A stretch of DNA of 64,000 bases from positions 1 through 64,000 of the forward strand of contig UEIJ01000024.1 in assembly GCA_900470195.1 (NCBI GenBank), given 5' to 3'. The first letter of the stretch is position 1; each line of letters starts with the position of its first letter. Shown piece by piece: positions 25,314 to 32,684 of this stretch. The notes beneath the pieces were generated by a model, which had not been told where the DNA came from, did not search any database, and saw only the letters and a list, made by a program, of their open reading frames with translations. The translations under genes and the position numbers were made by a program. Source of the DNA: Hyphomicrobiales bacterium. Lineage in GTDB: Bacteria > Pseudomonadota > Alphaproteobacteria > Rhizobiales > Rhizobiaceae.

Positions 25314-27209
25314 TCAGTCGAGCTTGTGCAGGTCGACGCCCTTGGTTTCCTTGACGAAGATCATGCCGATCACAAAGGTGACGGAGGCGATGATGATCGG
25401 ATACCAGAGACCGTAATAGATGTCGCCCTTGGCAGCGCTGAGTGCGAACACGCCAGCCGGAAGCAGACCGCCGAACCAGCCATTGCCGATATGATATGGC
25501 AACGACATGCCGGTGTAGCGGATGCGCGTCGGGAACATCTCGACGAGGATCGCGGCAATCGGGCCATACACCATCGTCACATAGATGACGAGGACGGTCA
25601 GGATCGCGATTGTCAGAACCCAATTGACCTCTGCGGGGTCGGCAACCATCTTGAATGCGCCAGCGCCCGGGATCGTGAAGACGGCCTGCGGTGTGCTGAC
25701 ACCAAGGCCATCAGCTTCGGTCTGGGTCAGAAGCTTCTGCTTCACCAGATCGGCAGCCGGAACCATGGTCTTCTCGCCAGCGCGGATTGCTTCGGCATTC
25801 AGCTGAAGTTCCGGATTGGCGGCGACGAATGTGTCGAGCTTGCTGTCCGGCACTTTCGCGGGATCGCGAACGAGCGGGAAGCCGGCCTTCTGCAAGGCAA
25901 GATTCACGTCATGCGACAGCGCCGACTGCTTGGTCGCAGCGTCTGCTCCAGCCTGAACAGCGTCGTAAGACGTGATCGTGCTGTCACCGAGCGTGATGGT
26001 TGCAGGCGTTCCCGCTGCTGCCGTCTGCACGATTTCATAAGGCACAGAGCTCTTGGCGAGGAAGCTTGTCGCGACATCGCAAGAGGTGGTGAACTTCGAC
26101 GTGCCGGTGGCGTTGAACTGGAAGTTACAATCGCCGGGAGCAGCCGTAACGGTCGCCTTGATCGTCTGTTCCGCCTGGGCCAGAGCCGGGTTTGCGGCAT
26201 GGGTGAGCGCCTTGAACAGCGGGAAGTAGGTCACAGCCGCCAGAAGCAGGCCCGCCATGATGATCGGCTTGCGCCCGATCTTGTCCGACAACCAGCCCCA
26301 GAAAACGAAGAAGCCGGTGCCGATCAGAAGGGCAATGGCCACCATGATATTGGCCGACTGATTTTCCACCTTCAGAACGTTCTGCAGGAAGAACAGGGCG
26401 TAGAATTGACCGCAATACCACACCACGGCCTGACCGGCGGTAAGGCCGAAAAGGGCGATGAGTGCGATCTTGGCGTTCTTCCATTGGCCGAATGCTTCGG
26501 AAAGCGGAGCCTTCGAGGTCTTGCCTTCTTCCTTCATGCGCTTGAATGCGGGCGACTCGCTCATCTGCATGCGAATCCAGACGGAAATGCCAAGCAGGAG
26601 GATCGAAACGAGGAACGGAATGCGCCAGCCCCAGGCGGCGAAGGCTTCCTTGCTCATAATGGTCTGGATGCCCAGAATGACCAGCAGCGACAGGAACAGG
26701 CCAAGCGTCGCCGTGGTCTGGATCCATGACGTGAAGAAGCCACGACGATTGTTCGGAGCATGTTCCGCAACATAAGTTGCCGCGCCGCCATATTCACCGC
26801 CGAGTGCCAGACCCTGCAGCATGCGCAGGGCGATCAGGATAATCGGTGCGAAAATGCCGAGCGTGGCCGAACCGGGCAGGATACCCACGAGGAACGTGGA
26901 CGCGCCCATGATGACGATGGTTACGAGGAACGTGTATTTGCGGCCCACGAGATCGCCGATGCGCCCGAAGACCAGCGCGCCGAACGGGCGGACGAGAAAG
27001 CCTGCCGCGAAGGCGAGCAGAACGAAGATGTTTCGGGTTGCTTCCGGATATTCATTGAAGAAAGCCGCGCCGATAAAGGCCGCAAGCGTTCCGTAGAGAT
27101 AGAAGTCATACCATTCGAAGACGGTACCAAGCGATGACGCAAAGATCACCTTGCGTTCTTCGCTCGTCATTTTCTGTGTGCCGACCTCGGCACTTGACGA
27201 GACTGCCAT
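25314..27209 (-). CDS. MFS transporter, metabolite:H+ symporter (MHS) family, with large periplasmic insertion
   Basis: A 631-residue transporter. The MHS hallmarks are clear: FASSLGTVFEWYDFYLYGTLA (segment 1), LVRPFGALVFGRIGDLVGRKY (motif A) and the repeat GWLSDKIGRKP. The family imports organic acids, betaines or shikimate with protons and is normally 430-550 residues. The excess is an insertion of about 190 residues (about 337-527, DNA about 25630-26200) between segments 9 and 10, on the periplasmic side by the usual topology, holding a Cys pair (GDCNF, TTSCD). ATG 27209 follows GGGAGGAC, so the longer form from 27266 is rejected. The gene is isolated and the substrate unknown. Confidence 0.88.
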   Translation of the reverse strand: MAVSSSAEVGTQKMTSEERKVIFASSLGTVFEWYDFYLYGTLAAFIGAAFFNEYPEATRNIFVLLAFAAGFLVRPFGALVFGRIGDLVGRKYTFLVTIVIMGASTFLVGILPGSATLGIFAPIILIALRMLQGLALGGEYGGAATYVAEHAPNNRRGFFTSWIQTTATLGLFLSLLVILGIQTIMSKEAFAAWGWRIPFLVSILLLGISVWIRMQMSESPAFKRMKEEGKTSKAPLSEAFGQWKNAKIALIALFGLTAGQAVVWYCGQFYALFFLQNVLKVENQSANIMVAIALLIGTGFFVFWGWLSDKIGRKPIIMAGLLLAAVTYFPLFKALTHAANPALAQAEQTIKATVTAAPGDCNFQFNATGTSKFTTSCDVATSFLAKSSVPYEIVQTAAAGTPATITLGDSTITSYDAVQAGADAATKQSALSHDVNLALQKAGFPLVRDPAKVPDSKLDTFVAANPELQLNAEAIRAGEKTMVPAADLVKQKLLTQTEADGLGVSTPQAVFTIPGAGAFKMVADPAEVNWVLTIAILTVLVIYVTMVYGPIAAILVEMFPTRIRYTGMSLPYHIGNGWFGGLLPAGVFALSAAKGDIYYGLWYPIIIASVTFVIGMIFVKETKGVDLHKLD

Positions 27210-27399
27210 TAATCTGTCCTCCCAAACAGAGCCCCTGAGGGCAAATGTAAGACGATCCTTCTTCACCAGGTAAACGAAGTCCGCCTGATGTGCCGGGTAC
27301 AGTTCCTCTCAACTGTCCGGACACTCTCCTCACACTTGCATGATGAACCGAAAAAGGGGATTCGTGCAGTAGTCTTTAGTATGAGACAGAACTGACGGC

Positions 27400-27427
27400 T
27401 TGAAATACTGAAGGCAAGCAATAAAGC
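27400..27427 (+). promoter_or_regulatory. Candidate promoter for the asd leader transcript
   Basis: TTGAAA (27400-27405), a 16-bp spacer and TAAAGC (27422-27427). A modest match, chosen because it would start a transcript that includes the Thr-rich leader frame. Confidence 0.3.
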
Positions 27428-27579
27428 GCCAAAAAATGCGCCCCTTGCGGGGATGGAGAATTGACTCCATCTATAAACCGCGTAAAAGCAGTGGCGAACG
27501 AAGGAGAACCCGCGTGGATCGCGTCAACGTAGCGTCAGTTTCGCTTGGAACTGCCGGCATTTTTGCCGGGGCAGCGCGC

Positions 27580-27639
27580 ATGCCTTCGATTTCCAAAACA
27601 CTCACGGCCATTACTAAAACGACCACGAAAACGGTCTGA
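27580..27639 (+). CDS. Candidate Thr-rich attenuation leader peptide upstream of asd
   Basis: A 19-codon frame (MPSISKTLTAITKTTTKTV) ending in TGA 107 nt before the asd ATG. Codons 7-18 include seven Thr, with two Lys and one Ile among them, which recalls thrL of enterobacteria. The ATG has a GGGG tract about 7 nt upstream; the same frame also has a GTG at 27514 preceded by AAGGAG with ideal spacing, giving a 41-codon form. Asd supplies Thr, Lys, Met and Ile, so ribosome stalling at Thr codons is a sensible sensor. Too short to be judged by homology; the role is inference from composition and position. Confidence 0.55.
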   Translation: MPSISKTLTAITKTTTKTV

Positions 27640-27656
27640 TTCCCTTGGCCTGCTCG

Positions 27657-27731
27657 CCCTCTCCCCGGGTCTGGCCCGGGGGCGGAAGTCCCGCGTGGCC
27701 TGCGGGGTTCCGAATCTGGAAGCGGAGAGGG
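27657..27731 (+). promoter_or_regulatory. Leader RNA hairpins between the Thr-rich frame and asd
   Basis: A strong local hairpin, ccccggg (27663-27669) with cccgggg (27675-27681), competes with or nests beside a long-range stem, ccctctcc (27657-27664) with ggagaggg (27724-27731). The second arm ends 2 nt before the asd ribosome-binding site (AGGAG, 27734-27738). No T-run follows, so control would act on translation or through Rho rather than a classic intrinsic terminator. Confidence 0.45.
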
Positions 27732-27745
27732 ACAGGAGACGAAAA

Positions 27746-28780
27746 ATGGGTTTCAAGGTTGCAGTTGTCGGCGCCACCGGAAATGTCGGGCGCGAAATGC
27801 TCAATATTCTGGAAGAACGCGGCTTTCCGGCTGACGAAGTTGTCGCGCTTGCATCGCGCCGCAGCCAGGGCACGGAAGTGTCCTATGGTGACCGCACGCT
27901 GAAGGTCAAGGCGCTCGACACGTATGACTTCTCCGATACGGACATCTGCCTGATGTCTGCCGGCGGCGAGATCTCCAAGGAATGGTCGCCCAAGATCGGC
28001 AAGCAGGGCTGTGTCGTCATCGACAATTCCTCGGCCTGGCGTTATGACGCCGAGGTGCCGCTGATCGTGCCGGAAGTGAACCCCGACGCAATCGAAGGCT
28101 TCCGCAAGAAGAATATCATCGCCAATCCGAACTGCTCGACCGCCCAGCTCGTCGTGGCTTTGAAGCCGCTGCACGATGTCGCCAGGATCAAGCGCGTCGT
28201 GGTGTCGACCTATCAGTCGGTTTCGGGTGCGGGCAAGGAAGGCATGGATGAGCTGTTCGAGCAGTCCCGCGCTGTTTTTGTCGCCGATCCTGTCACGGCG
28301 AAGAAGTTCACCAAGCGCATCGCGTTCAACGTGATCCCGCATATCGATGTCTTCATGGAAGACGGCTACACCAAGGAAGAATGGAAGATGGTGGCCGAAA
28401 CCAAGAAGATGCTCGATCCGAAGATCAAGCTGACCGCAACCGCCGTTCGCGTTCCGGTCTTCATTGGTCACTCCGAAGCCGTCAATATCGAATTCGAGAA
28501 GCCGATTACGCCGGAAGAAGCACGCGAAATCCTGCGCGAAGCCCCGGGCTGTCAGGTTGTCGACAAGCACGAAAATGGCGGCTACATCACGCCTTATGAA
28601 TCCGCTGGCGAAGACGCGACCTATATCAGCCGTATCCGCGAGGACATCACGGTCGAGAACGGTCTGGCAATGTGGGTTGTTTCCGACAACCTGCGCAAGG
28701 GCGCTGCTCTCAACACGATCCAGATCGCCGAACTGCTGGTGGCGCGCGGCCTCATCAAGCCGAAGGCGCTCGCTGCCTGA
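27746..28780 (+). CDS. asd: Aspartate-semialdehyde dehydrogenase
   Basis: A 344-residue enzyme that reduces aspartyl-4-phosphate to aspartate semialdehyde, the branch point to Lys (and diaminopimelate), Thr, Ile and Met. NADP site VVGATGNVGREML (about 7-19), active-site Cys130 in NPNCSTAQ and the substrate block VFIGHSEAVNIEF identify it. ATG 27746 with AGGAG 7 nt upstream gives the expected N-terminus; the longer in-frame extension covers the leader hairpins and is rejected. It is a single gene closed by a terminator at 28805. Cell-wall precursor synthesis makes it probably essential. Confidence 0.96.
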   Translation: MGFKVAVVGATGNVGREMLNILEERGFPADEVVALASRRSQGTEVSYGDRTLKVKALDTYDFSDTDICLMSAGGEISKEWSPKIGKQGCVVIDNSSAWRYDAEVPLIVPEVNPDAIEGFRKKNIIANPNCSTAQLVVALKPLHDVARIKRVVVSTYQSVSGAGKEGMDELFEQSRAVFVADPVTAKKFTKRIAFNVIPHIDVFMEDGYTKEEWKMVAETKKMLDPKIKLTATAVRVPVFIGHSEAVNIEFEKPITPEEAREILREAPGCQVVDKHENGGYITPYESAGEDATYISRIREDITVENGLAMWVVSDNLRKGAALNTIQIAELLVARGLIKPKALAA

Positions 28781-28804
28781 TCTGCTTTCTCAGCACCGAT
28801 ATTG

Positions 28805-28830
28805 AAAAGCGCCGGGAAACCGGCGCTTTT
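28805..28830 (+). terminator. Terminator after asd
   Basis: aaaagcgccgg (28805-28815) and ccggcgctttt (28820-28830), a perfect 11-bp stem with a GAAA loop followed by T. Confidence 0.88.
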
Positions 28831-28892
28831 TGTTTGATGCGGGTGGCGGTCCCTTAAGCTCCGGGGTAAGAAGTGATCGGGATGGGGGCGAT

Positions 28893-29108
28893 ATGAGTTT
28901 GATACACCACGAACGAACCAAGTTGCTGGCGAACAATCTAGATCGCCTTTCCACGGCGTTTCTCGCTGTCGGAGTTCTGGGCAACACCTTTAACTTCACG
29001 CCGGGGAGCGGCCTGGTCGTCTCTTTTCTCGGCGTCACAGCTTGGATTTTGCCGGCGATTGGCTTACATTTAGCGGCAAGGCGCGTTCTAGGGAGACTAA
29101 AGCCATGA
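28893..29108 (+). CDS. Small hypothetical membrane protein (71 aa)
   Basis: A 71-residue protein with two hydrophobic segments (about 19-36 and 40-60) and a basic C-terminus (AARRVLGRLKP). The ATG at 28893 follows a GGGGG tract. The stop TGA (29106-29108) overlaps the ATG of a second tiny gene (29105), forming ATGA, which points to translational coupling. It lies between two strong terminators, so the pair forms its own unit. No family recognised. Confidence 0.6.
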   Translation: MSLIHHERTKLLANNLDRLSTAFLAVGVLGNTFNFTPGSGLVVSFLGVTAWILPAIGLHLAARRVLGRLKP

Positions 29109-29209
29109 CCTCTGAAGTGTTCTTCTGGTATGTTTTCCCGTTGATCGTAGCGGCTGCTGCTTTCGGCTGGCTTTGGTACGACAAGCATTACAACGACCAT
29201 TATCGCTGA
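29105..29209 (+). CDS. Tiny single-pass membrane protein (34 aa)
   Basis: A 34-codon frame beginning MTSEVFFWYVFPLIVAA, with one hydrophobic segment (about 5-24) followed by an aromatic, charged tail rich in His, Tyr and Asp (residues 25-34). It overlaps the preceding gene by 4 nt (ATGA) and ends 25 nt before a terminator, so it has all the marks of a real operon partner despite its size. In shape it resembles small subunits or accessory proteins of membrane complexes such as cytochrome oxidases, but no specific family is recognised. Confidence 0.55.
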   Translation: MTSEVFFWYVFPLIVAAAAFGWLWYDKHYNDHYR

Positions 29210-29233
29210 TCTGCGTGGCCTTATCAGAAATCC

Positions 29234-29254
29234 AAGCGCCGGTTTCCGGCGCTT
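29234..29254. terminator. Terminator after the two small membrane-protein genes
   Basis: aagcgccgg (29234-29242) and ccggcgctt (29246-29254) with a TTT loop, then TTTT. It also lies just beyond the stop of the convergent ohrR gene. Confidence 0.83.
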
Positions 29255-29259
29255 TTTTG

Positions 29260-29715
29260 TTAGCGGGATATGCTATTGGCGAGATTGCCGCGTATGTCGA
29301 GCAAGCGCCTGCGCAAATCCTGCAACTCATCGATAGGCTGGCCCAGTGCGCAGAACACCTGCTCGGGGATGTTCTGAGCCTCTTTGCGCAACTCCCGGCC
29401 CGCATCCGTCAATGTGATGCGCACCTGCCGCTCGTCCTGTGGGTCGCGCCGTCGTGCAATGCGTCCGGCGGCTTCAAGGCGTTTCAGCAGCGGGGTCAGC
29501 GTGCCTGAATCAAGATTGAGTTTTGCGCCGATCTCCGAGACGGTCCGGTCGTCCTGTTCCCAAAGCACGATCATCACCAGAAACTGCGGATAGGTGAGGT
29601 CGAGTTTGCTCAGAATTGGTTGGTAGGCACGCGTCAGCGCATTCGCGGTCGAATAGATCGCAAAGCAGACCATATTGGAAAGGGCGAGGTTGGAATCCTG
29701 TTCGTCGCGCTTCAT
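29260..29715 (-). CDS. ohrR: Organic-hydroperoxide-sensing MarR-family repressor OhrR
   Basis: A 151-residue MarR regulator. The reactive Cys17 in NMVCFAIYS and the second Cys122 in QVFCALGQP make it a two-Cys OhrR of the Xanthomonas type. The winged helix lies at about 55-105 ([17 protein letters not shown] and the wing [14 protein letters not shown]). ATG 29715 follows AAGGAGT; the upstream 29769 start lies in the operator region. It is divergent from ohr over 147 bp that include a palindrome. Peroxide would form an intersubunit disulfide and release the DNA. Confidence 0.92.
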   Translation of the reverse strand: MKRDEQDSNLALSNMVCFAIYSTANALTRAYQPILSKLDLTYPQFLVMIVLWEQDDRTVSEIGAKLNLDSGTLTPLLKRLEAAGRIARRRDPQDERQVRITLTDAGRELRKEAQNIPEQVFCALGQPIDELQDLRRRLLDIRGNLANSISR

Positions 29716-29795
29716 CGTGATGACTCCTTGGCAAATATATACATCATGCGCAATTGAGTTGGGCGTCACATAATCGTGATATTGTATTTTGCAAA

Positions 29796-29817
29796 ATTAG
29801 ATTGTGCACAATTTAAT
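29796..29817. promoter_or_regulatory. Candidate OhrR operator
   Basis: A perfect 12-bp palindrome ATTGTGCACAAT (29801-29812) within a 22-bp site symmetric at 20 positions (atta...taat flanks). It lies between ohrR and ohr, 46 bp before the ohr start. A/T-rich flanks with a central dyad fit MarR/OhrR sites. Confidence 0.6.
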
Positions 29818-29862
29818 AATCTGCAAGCTTGGCTGCGGATACCAGCCAAAGGAGAAACTCGA

Positions 29863-30285
29863 ATGCCTATTCTGTACACAACCCAATCCACAGCAACCGG
29901 CGGCCGTACCGGCAGCGCCAAAACCGCCGACGGACGGCTCAGCGTCGTTCTCGACACGCCGAAGGAACTCGGAGGTTCGGGCGGTGAGGGCACCAATCCA
30001 GAACAGCTTTTTGCCTCCGGCTATGCGGCGTGTTTTCTGGGTGCGTTGAAATTCGTTGCGGCCAAGGAGAAAGTCAACATTTCGGCTGACAGCACCGTAA
30101 CCGCGACTGTGGGTATCGGCCCGCGTGAAGATGGTACGGGCTTTGGCCTCGATGTGGCGCTGCAAGTAGCGCTTCCCGGCGTGGAGAAGGCTAAGGCTGA
30201 AGAACTTGTTCAGGCAGCACACATCGTCTGCCCGTACTCTCACGCAACACGCGGCAACATCGACGTCCGCCTGAGCGTGGCTTAA
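29863..30285 (+). CDS. ohr: Organic hydroperoxide resistance protein Ohr
   Basis: A 140-residue OsmC/Ohr-family thiol peroxidase. The catalytic pair is Cys57 (GYAACFLGAL) and Cys123 (HIVCPYSHATR), with Arg15 and Glu48 near the active site as in Ohr rather than OsmC. It reduces organic hydroperoxides using lipoylated proteins. AAAGGAG precedes ATG 29863. It is divergent from its repressor ohrR and closed by a terminator at 30298. Confidence 0.95.
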   Translation: MPILYTTQSTATGGRTGSAKTADGRLSVVLDTPKELGGSGGEGTNPEQLFASGYAACFLGALKFVAAKEKVNISADSTVTATVGIGPREDGTGFGLDVALQVALPGVEKAKAEELVQAAHIVCPYSHATRGNIDVRLSVA

Positions 30286-30297
30286 GGAAGAAACATA

Positions 30298-30321
30298 AAG
30301 GCGCCCCAAAGAGGGCGCCTT
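30298..30321 (+). terminator. Terminator after ohr
   Basis: aaggcgccc (30298-30306) and gggcgcctt (30313-30321), perfect, with a 6-nt loop, followed by ATATTTTA. Confidence 0.75.
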
Positions 30322-30363
30322 ATATTTTATGATATCTTCCGATTTTTATAGGAGGATATATTG

Positions 30364-30570
30364 ATGATTAATTCGCCGAATATTCACGAACTCCGCTCCA
30401 CTTGTGAAAGAATGGAAGCGCGCTACCTCACAAATCCAGCAATAGATGCTTCATATCGCAGGCTTGCGGATCGCTTTGCCGCCGACCTTCCAGATGAACG
30501 AGACATCTGGCTCAGCCGGTGCGCCGCACTCATGGCAATCAAATTCTTGAAGGAAGATGGAGCGCTTTAG
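30364..30570 (+). CDS. Small hypothetical protein (68 aa)
   Basis: A 68-residue, apparently soluble helical protein (MINSPNIHELRST, YRRLADRFAADLPDE, LSRCAALMAIKFLKE). ATG 30364 has a very good AGGAGG 7-8 nt upstream, and the frame lies between ohr's terminator and the convergent metallopeptidase gene. The strong ribosome-binding site is the main support. No family recognised. Confidence 0.5.
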   Translation: MINSPNIHELRSTCERMEARYLTNPAIDASYRRLADRFAADLPDERDIWLSRCAALMAIKFLKEDGAL

Positions 30571-30591
30571 GACGCTCCAAACGGCGGGCGA

Positions 30592-31014
30592 CTACTCCGC
30601 TTGCGCCTCGATATTTTCCATATCGTCATCGGACAGGCCGAAATGATGGCCGATCTCGTGAATCAGAACATGGGTGATGATATCGCCCAGCACTTCTTCA
30701 TGCTCGGACCAGTAGTCGAGGATCGCGCGACGATAAAGCGTGATGCGGTTTGGGCCTTCGCCGGTCTGCAGGCTGAAACGTTCGCCGATGCCGCGGCCTT
30801 CAAAAAGGCCGAGGAGGTCGAACGGCGTTTCCAGTCCCATATCCTCGATGATCTGATCATCAGGAAAATCGGCAATCTGGATGATGATGTCGCCGCACAA
30901 CGCACGAAACTCCTGCGGCAGATGCGCAAGAGCTTCAATCGCGATGGATTCGATTTCGTCCAGCGAGGGCGAGAGACGTCCCGCCCAGTCGCCGCTTTGA
31001 TCTTCTCGGGCCAT
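30592..31014 (-). CDS. Metallopeptidase-like protein (zincin family PF06262/DUF1025)
   Basis: A 140-residue protein with the zincin motif HEIGH (His119-Glu120-His123) followed by HFGLSDDDM, typical of the small acidic 'metallopeptidase family' of actinobacteria and proteobacteria. No signal peptide, so it is probably cytoplasmic. The family has a zincin fold, but proteolytic activity is not well established. ATG 31014 is preferred over 31062 because the domain begins shortly after it. It sits downstream of leuD on the same strand, about 100 nt away, and may be cotranscribed. Confidence 0.85.
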   Translation of the reverse strand: MAREDQSGDWAGRLSPSLDEIESIAIEALAHLPQEFRALCGDIIIQIADFPDDQIIEDMGLETPFDLLGLFEGRGIGERFSLQTGEGPNRITLYRRAILDYWSEHEEVLGDIITHVLIHEIGHHFGLSDDDMENIEAQAE

Positions 31015-31113
31015 TCCAGCCAATCGTGTCCTATTCACTTGTGCAGGCCGCCAGACCTGCAACCGGGCGTTCTGGCGGGCATTCTGGCCGAGTATATATA
31101 GTACATGCCGTCA

Positions 31114-31719
31114 TTATGCCCAGGGACGCAGTTCAGCGCGCTTGACCTCGAATGCGTCGATGCTGCCAGCCTTTTCCATGGTCAGGCCGATGTCGTCGAG
31201 ACCGTTGAGCAGACAATGGCGCTTGAAATCGTCGAGGTCGAAGGAAATCGTGCCGCCATCCGGGCCGTGAATTTCCTTTGCTTCAAGATCGATGGTGAGG
31301 GTTGCATTGGCGCCGCGCGAAGCGTCGTCCATCAGTTTGTCCAGGTCTTCCTGGGCAACCTTGATCGGCAGGATGCCGTTCTTGAAGCAGTTATTGTAGA
31401 AAATGTCGGCGAAAGAGGTCGAGATCACGCAGCGGATGCCGAAATCGAGCAGGGCCCATGGCGCATGCTCGCGCGAGGAACCGCAGCCGAAATTGTCGCC
31501 AGCAACGAGGATCTGCGCGTTGCGGTAGCCCGGCTTGTTCAGGACGAAATCCGGGTTTTCCGTGCCGTCTTCGTTGAAGCGCATTTCGGCGAAAAGACCC
31601 TTGCTCAGACCCGTGCGCTTGATCGTCTTCAGATAATCCTTCGGAATGATCATGTCCGTATCGATGTTGACGATCGGCAGGGGGGCGGCGACGCCTGTGA
31701 GCTTGGTGAACTTATCCAT
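31114..31719 (-). CDS. leuD: 3-Isopropylmalate dehydratase small subunit
   Basis: A 201-residue swivel-domain subunit. Key signs: [42 protein letters not shown] (substrate-binding Ser-Arg) and [16 protein letters not shown]. With LeuC it isomerises 2- to 3-isopropylmalate. ATG 31719 is chosen for family length and an AGG a few nt upstream. leuC is not in the window and leuB is 7 kb away on the other strand, as is usual in alphaproteobacteria with scattered leu genes. The upstream region carries the palindromes at 31842-31897. Confidence 0.96.
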   Translation of the reverse strand: MDKFTKLTGVAAPLPIVNIDTDMIIPKDYLKTIKRTGLSKGLFAEMRFNEDGTENPDFVLNKPGYRNAQILVAGDNFGCGSSREHAPWALLDFGIRCVISTSFADIFYNNCFKNGILPIKVAQEDLDKLMDDASRGANATLTIDLEAKEIHGPDGGTISFDLDDFKRHCLLNGLDDIGLTMEKAGSIDAFEVKRAELRPWA

Positions 31720-31841
31720 GTCCTGAACCTGTCGGTTGGGAATTTGCAATTTGCAAACTGGTTTACATCAGCTTGACCGAGAGTCAACGTTTGAGGCCGA
31801 AACTGCCCAATAGGTCGCAACTCCCGACCTGTTTCGCGAAT

Positions 31842-31871
31842 TATCCGGCGTGCTTGCAAGCGCGCCGGATA
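31842..31871. repeat. Palindromic intergenic element upstream of leuD
   Basis: tatccggcg (31842-31850) pairs with cgccggata (31863-31871), with gcttgcaagc as an inner palindrome, giving a nearly unbroken 15-bp hairpin. A second palindrome, ttatgcgcataa (31886-31897), follows. It resembles the dispersed palindromic repeats common in Brucella-group intergenic regions, but other copies cannot be checked here. Confidence 0.5.
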
Positions 31872-31957
31872 GTCCGGGTTTCGGGTTATGCGCATAATCC
31901 TGTCTGTAAACCGCGTCAAGTTTTCCGGATCATGCGCCTGGGGTGCATCTTGCGCAA

Positions 31958-32422
31958 TTATGAAACTTTAAGCGCGATGCCGCCGGTTTCGCTGCCGGTC
32001 AGTCGGCGCGATTTGCCGTCGGTGCCGACAACAGCCGTGACGCGCCTGCGCAGCATCAAGAGGTTGGGCGAAACCGCCACATCGATAGCCGGATCGAACT
32101 GGAGCGTGATGCGCCACAGTTCAGGCTTGATCGTTTCCTCGACCGCGATAATACGGGCGTCGAACGGCGTGGTGTGAAACATGCCGGTGATGCGCTGGCC
32201 GACGCGGTAAGGCGCGGTGTCGTCCTGAACGGGTGCGGCTTCCACGTTGCTGCCATTGGCGGCAAGCGTGTTCCAGTCGCGTGTGCCGGACTGGCGCGCC
32301 ACAAGGTCGAGCGCCTTGCCATGGCTGATGGCGATGCCTTCCTCGCTCAAAGCCTGCCGCAGGCGGCGGGCCTGATGCTTGAAGTCAGCGTTATTGGTCC
32401 CAGCGATGATAGCTGTGGTCAT
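31958..32422 (-). CDS. Glyoxalase-superfamily-related protein
   Basis: A 154-residue protein. The N-terminal half (HQARRLRQALSEEGIAISHGKALDLVARQSGTRDWNTLAA) matches the 'glyoxalase superfamily' small-domain proteins found in alphaproteobacteria, which carry a helical region linked to gene names such as LOV/ankyrin-type replication-region neighbours. The C-terminal half is a beta-rich domain (GQRITGMFHTTPFDARIIAVEETIKPELWRITLQFDPAIDVA). No metal-binding motif is certain. Cytoplasmic and of unknown function. It lies alone, about 240 nt upstream of leuD on the same strand. Confidence 0.65.
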   Translation of the reverse strand: MTTAIIAGTNNADFKHQARRLRQALSEEGIAISHGKALDLVARQSGTRDWNTLAANGSNVEAAPVQDDTAPYRVGQRITGMFHTTPFDARIIAVEETIKPELWRITLQFDPAIDVAVSPNLLMLRRRVTAVVGTDGKSRRLTGSETGGIALKVS

Positions 32423-32684
32423 TGTTTTCGCTCCTGTGTGTGAGCGGCGTTTTCATGAACGGGTGCCCGCATTGCCGTTTCTGCCGTCACCGGAACAAAA
32501 ACGAAATTTCAGAATGCTTTACCGTGGCTTGGAAGCTGCGGGCGGCAGGTGCACTCAACCGAAGGCCGGAAAATAAGCAGCCACGCCGTGGATTTCAAGT
32601 CCCGTCTCCGGCGAGGCTTATGGGGATCATATCGAATGCTTCGGGACCTTGCGCGTTCACACGGTTCGGTGCACAAATCGGGGC

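Larger units (their letters stand above)
27210..27745. other. Long intergenic region upstream of asd
   Basis: 536 bp between divergent genes. The left part should hold the symporter promoter. The right part holds the candidate asd promoter, a Thr-rich short frame and GC-rich hairpins, given separately. A further hairpin, gatggag/ctccatc (27452-27458 and 27465-27471), lies near the start of the putative leader. No protein-coding gene of normal size was recognised. Confidence 0.6.

Noticed and set aside
25281-26729. 482-codon open frame opposite the MHS symporter gene
   Set aside because: Antisense to clear membrane segments, composition typical of a shadow frame, no domain.
27545-27745. N-terminal extension of Asd by 67 residues
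   Set aside because: The extension is Arg/Pro-rich, unlike any Asd, and covers the leader hairpins; ATG 27746 has a good ribosome-binding site.
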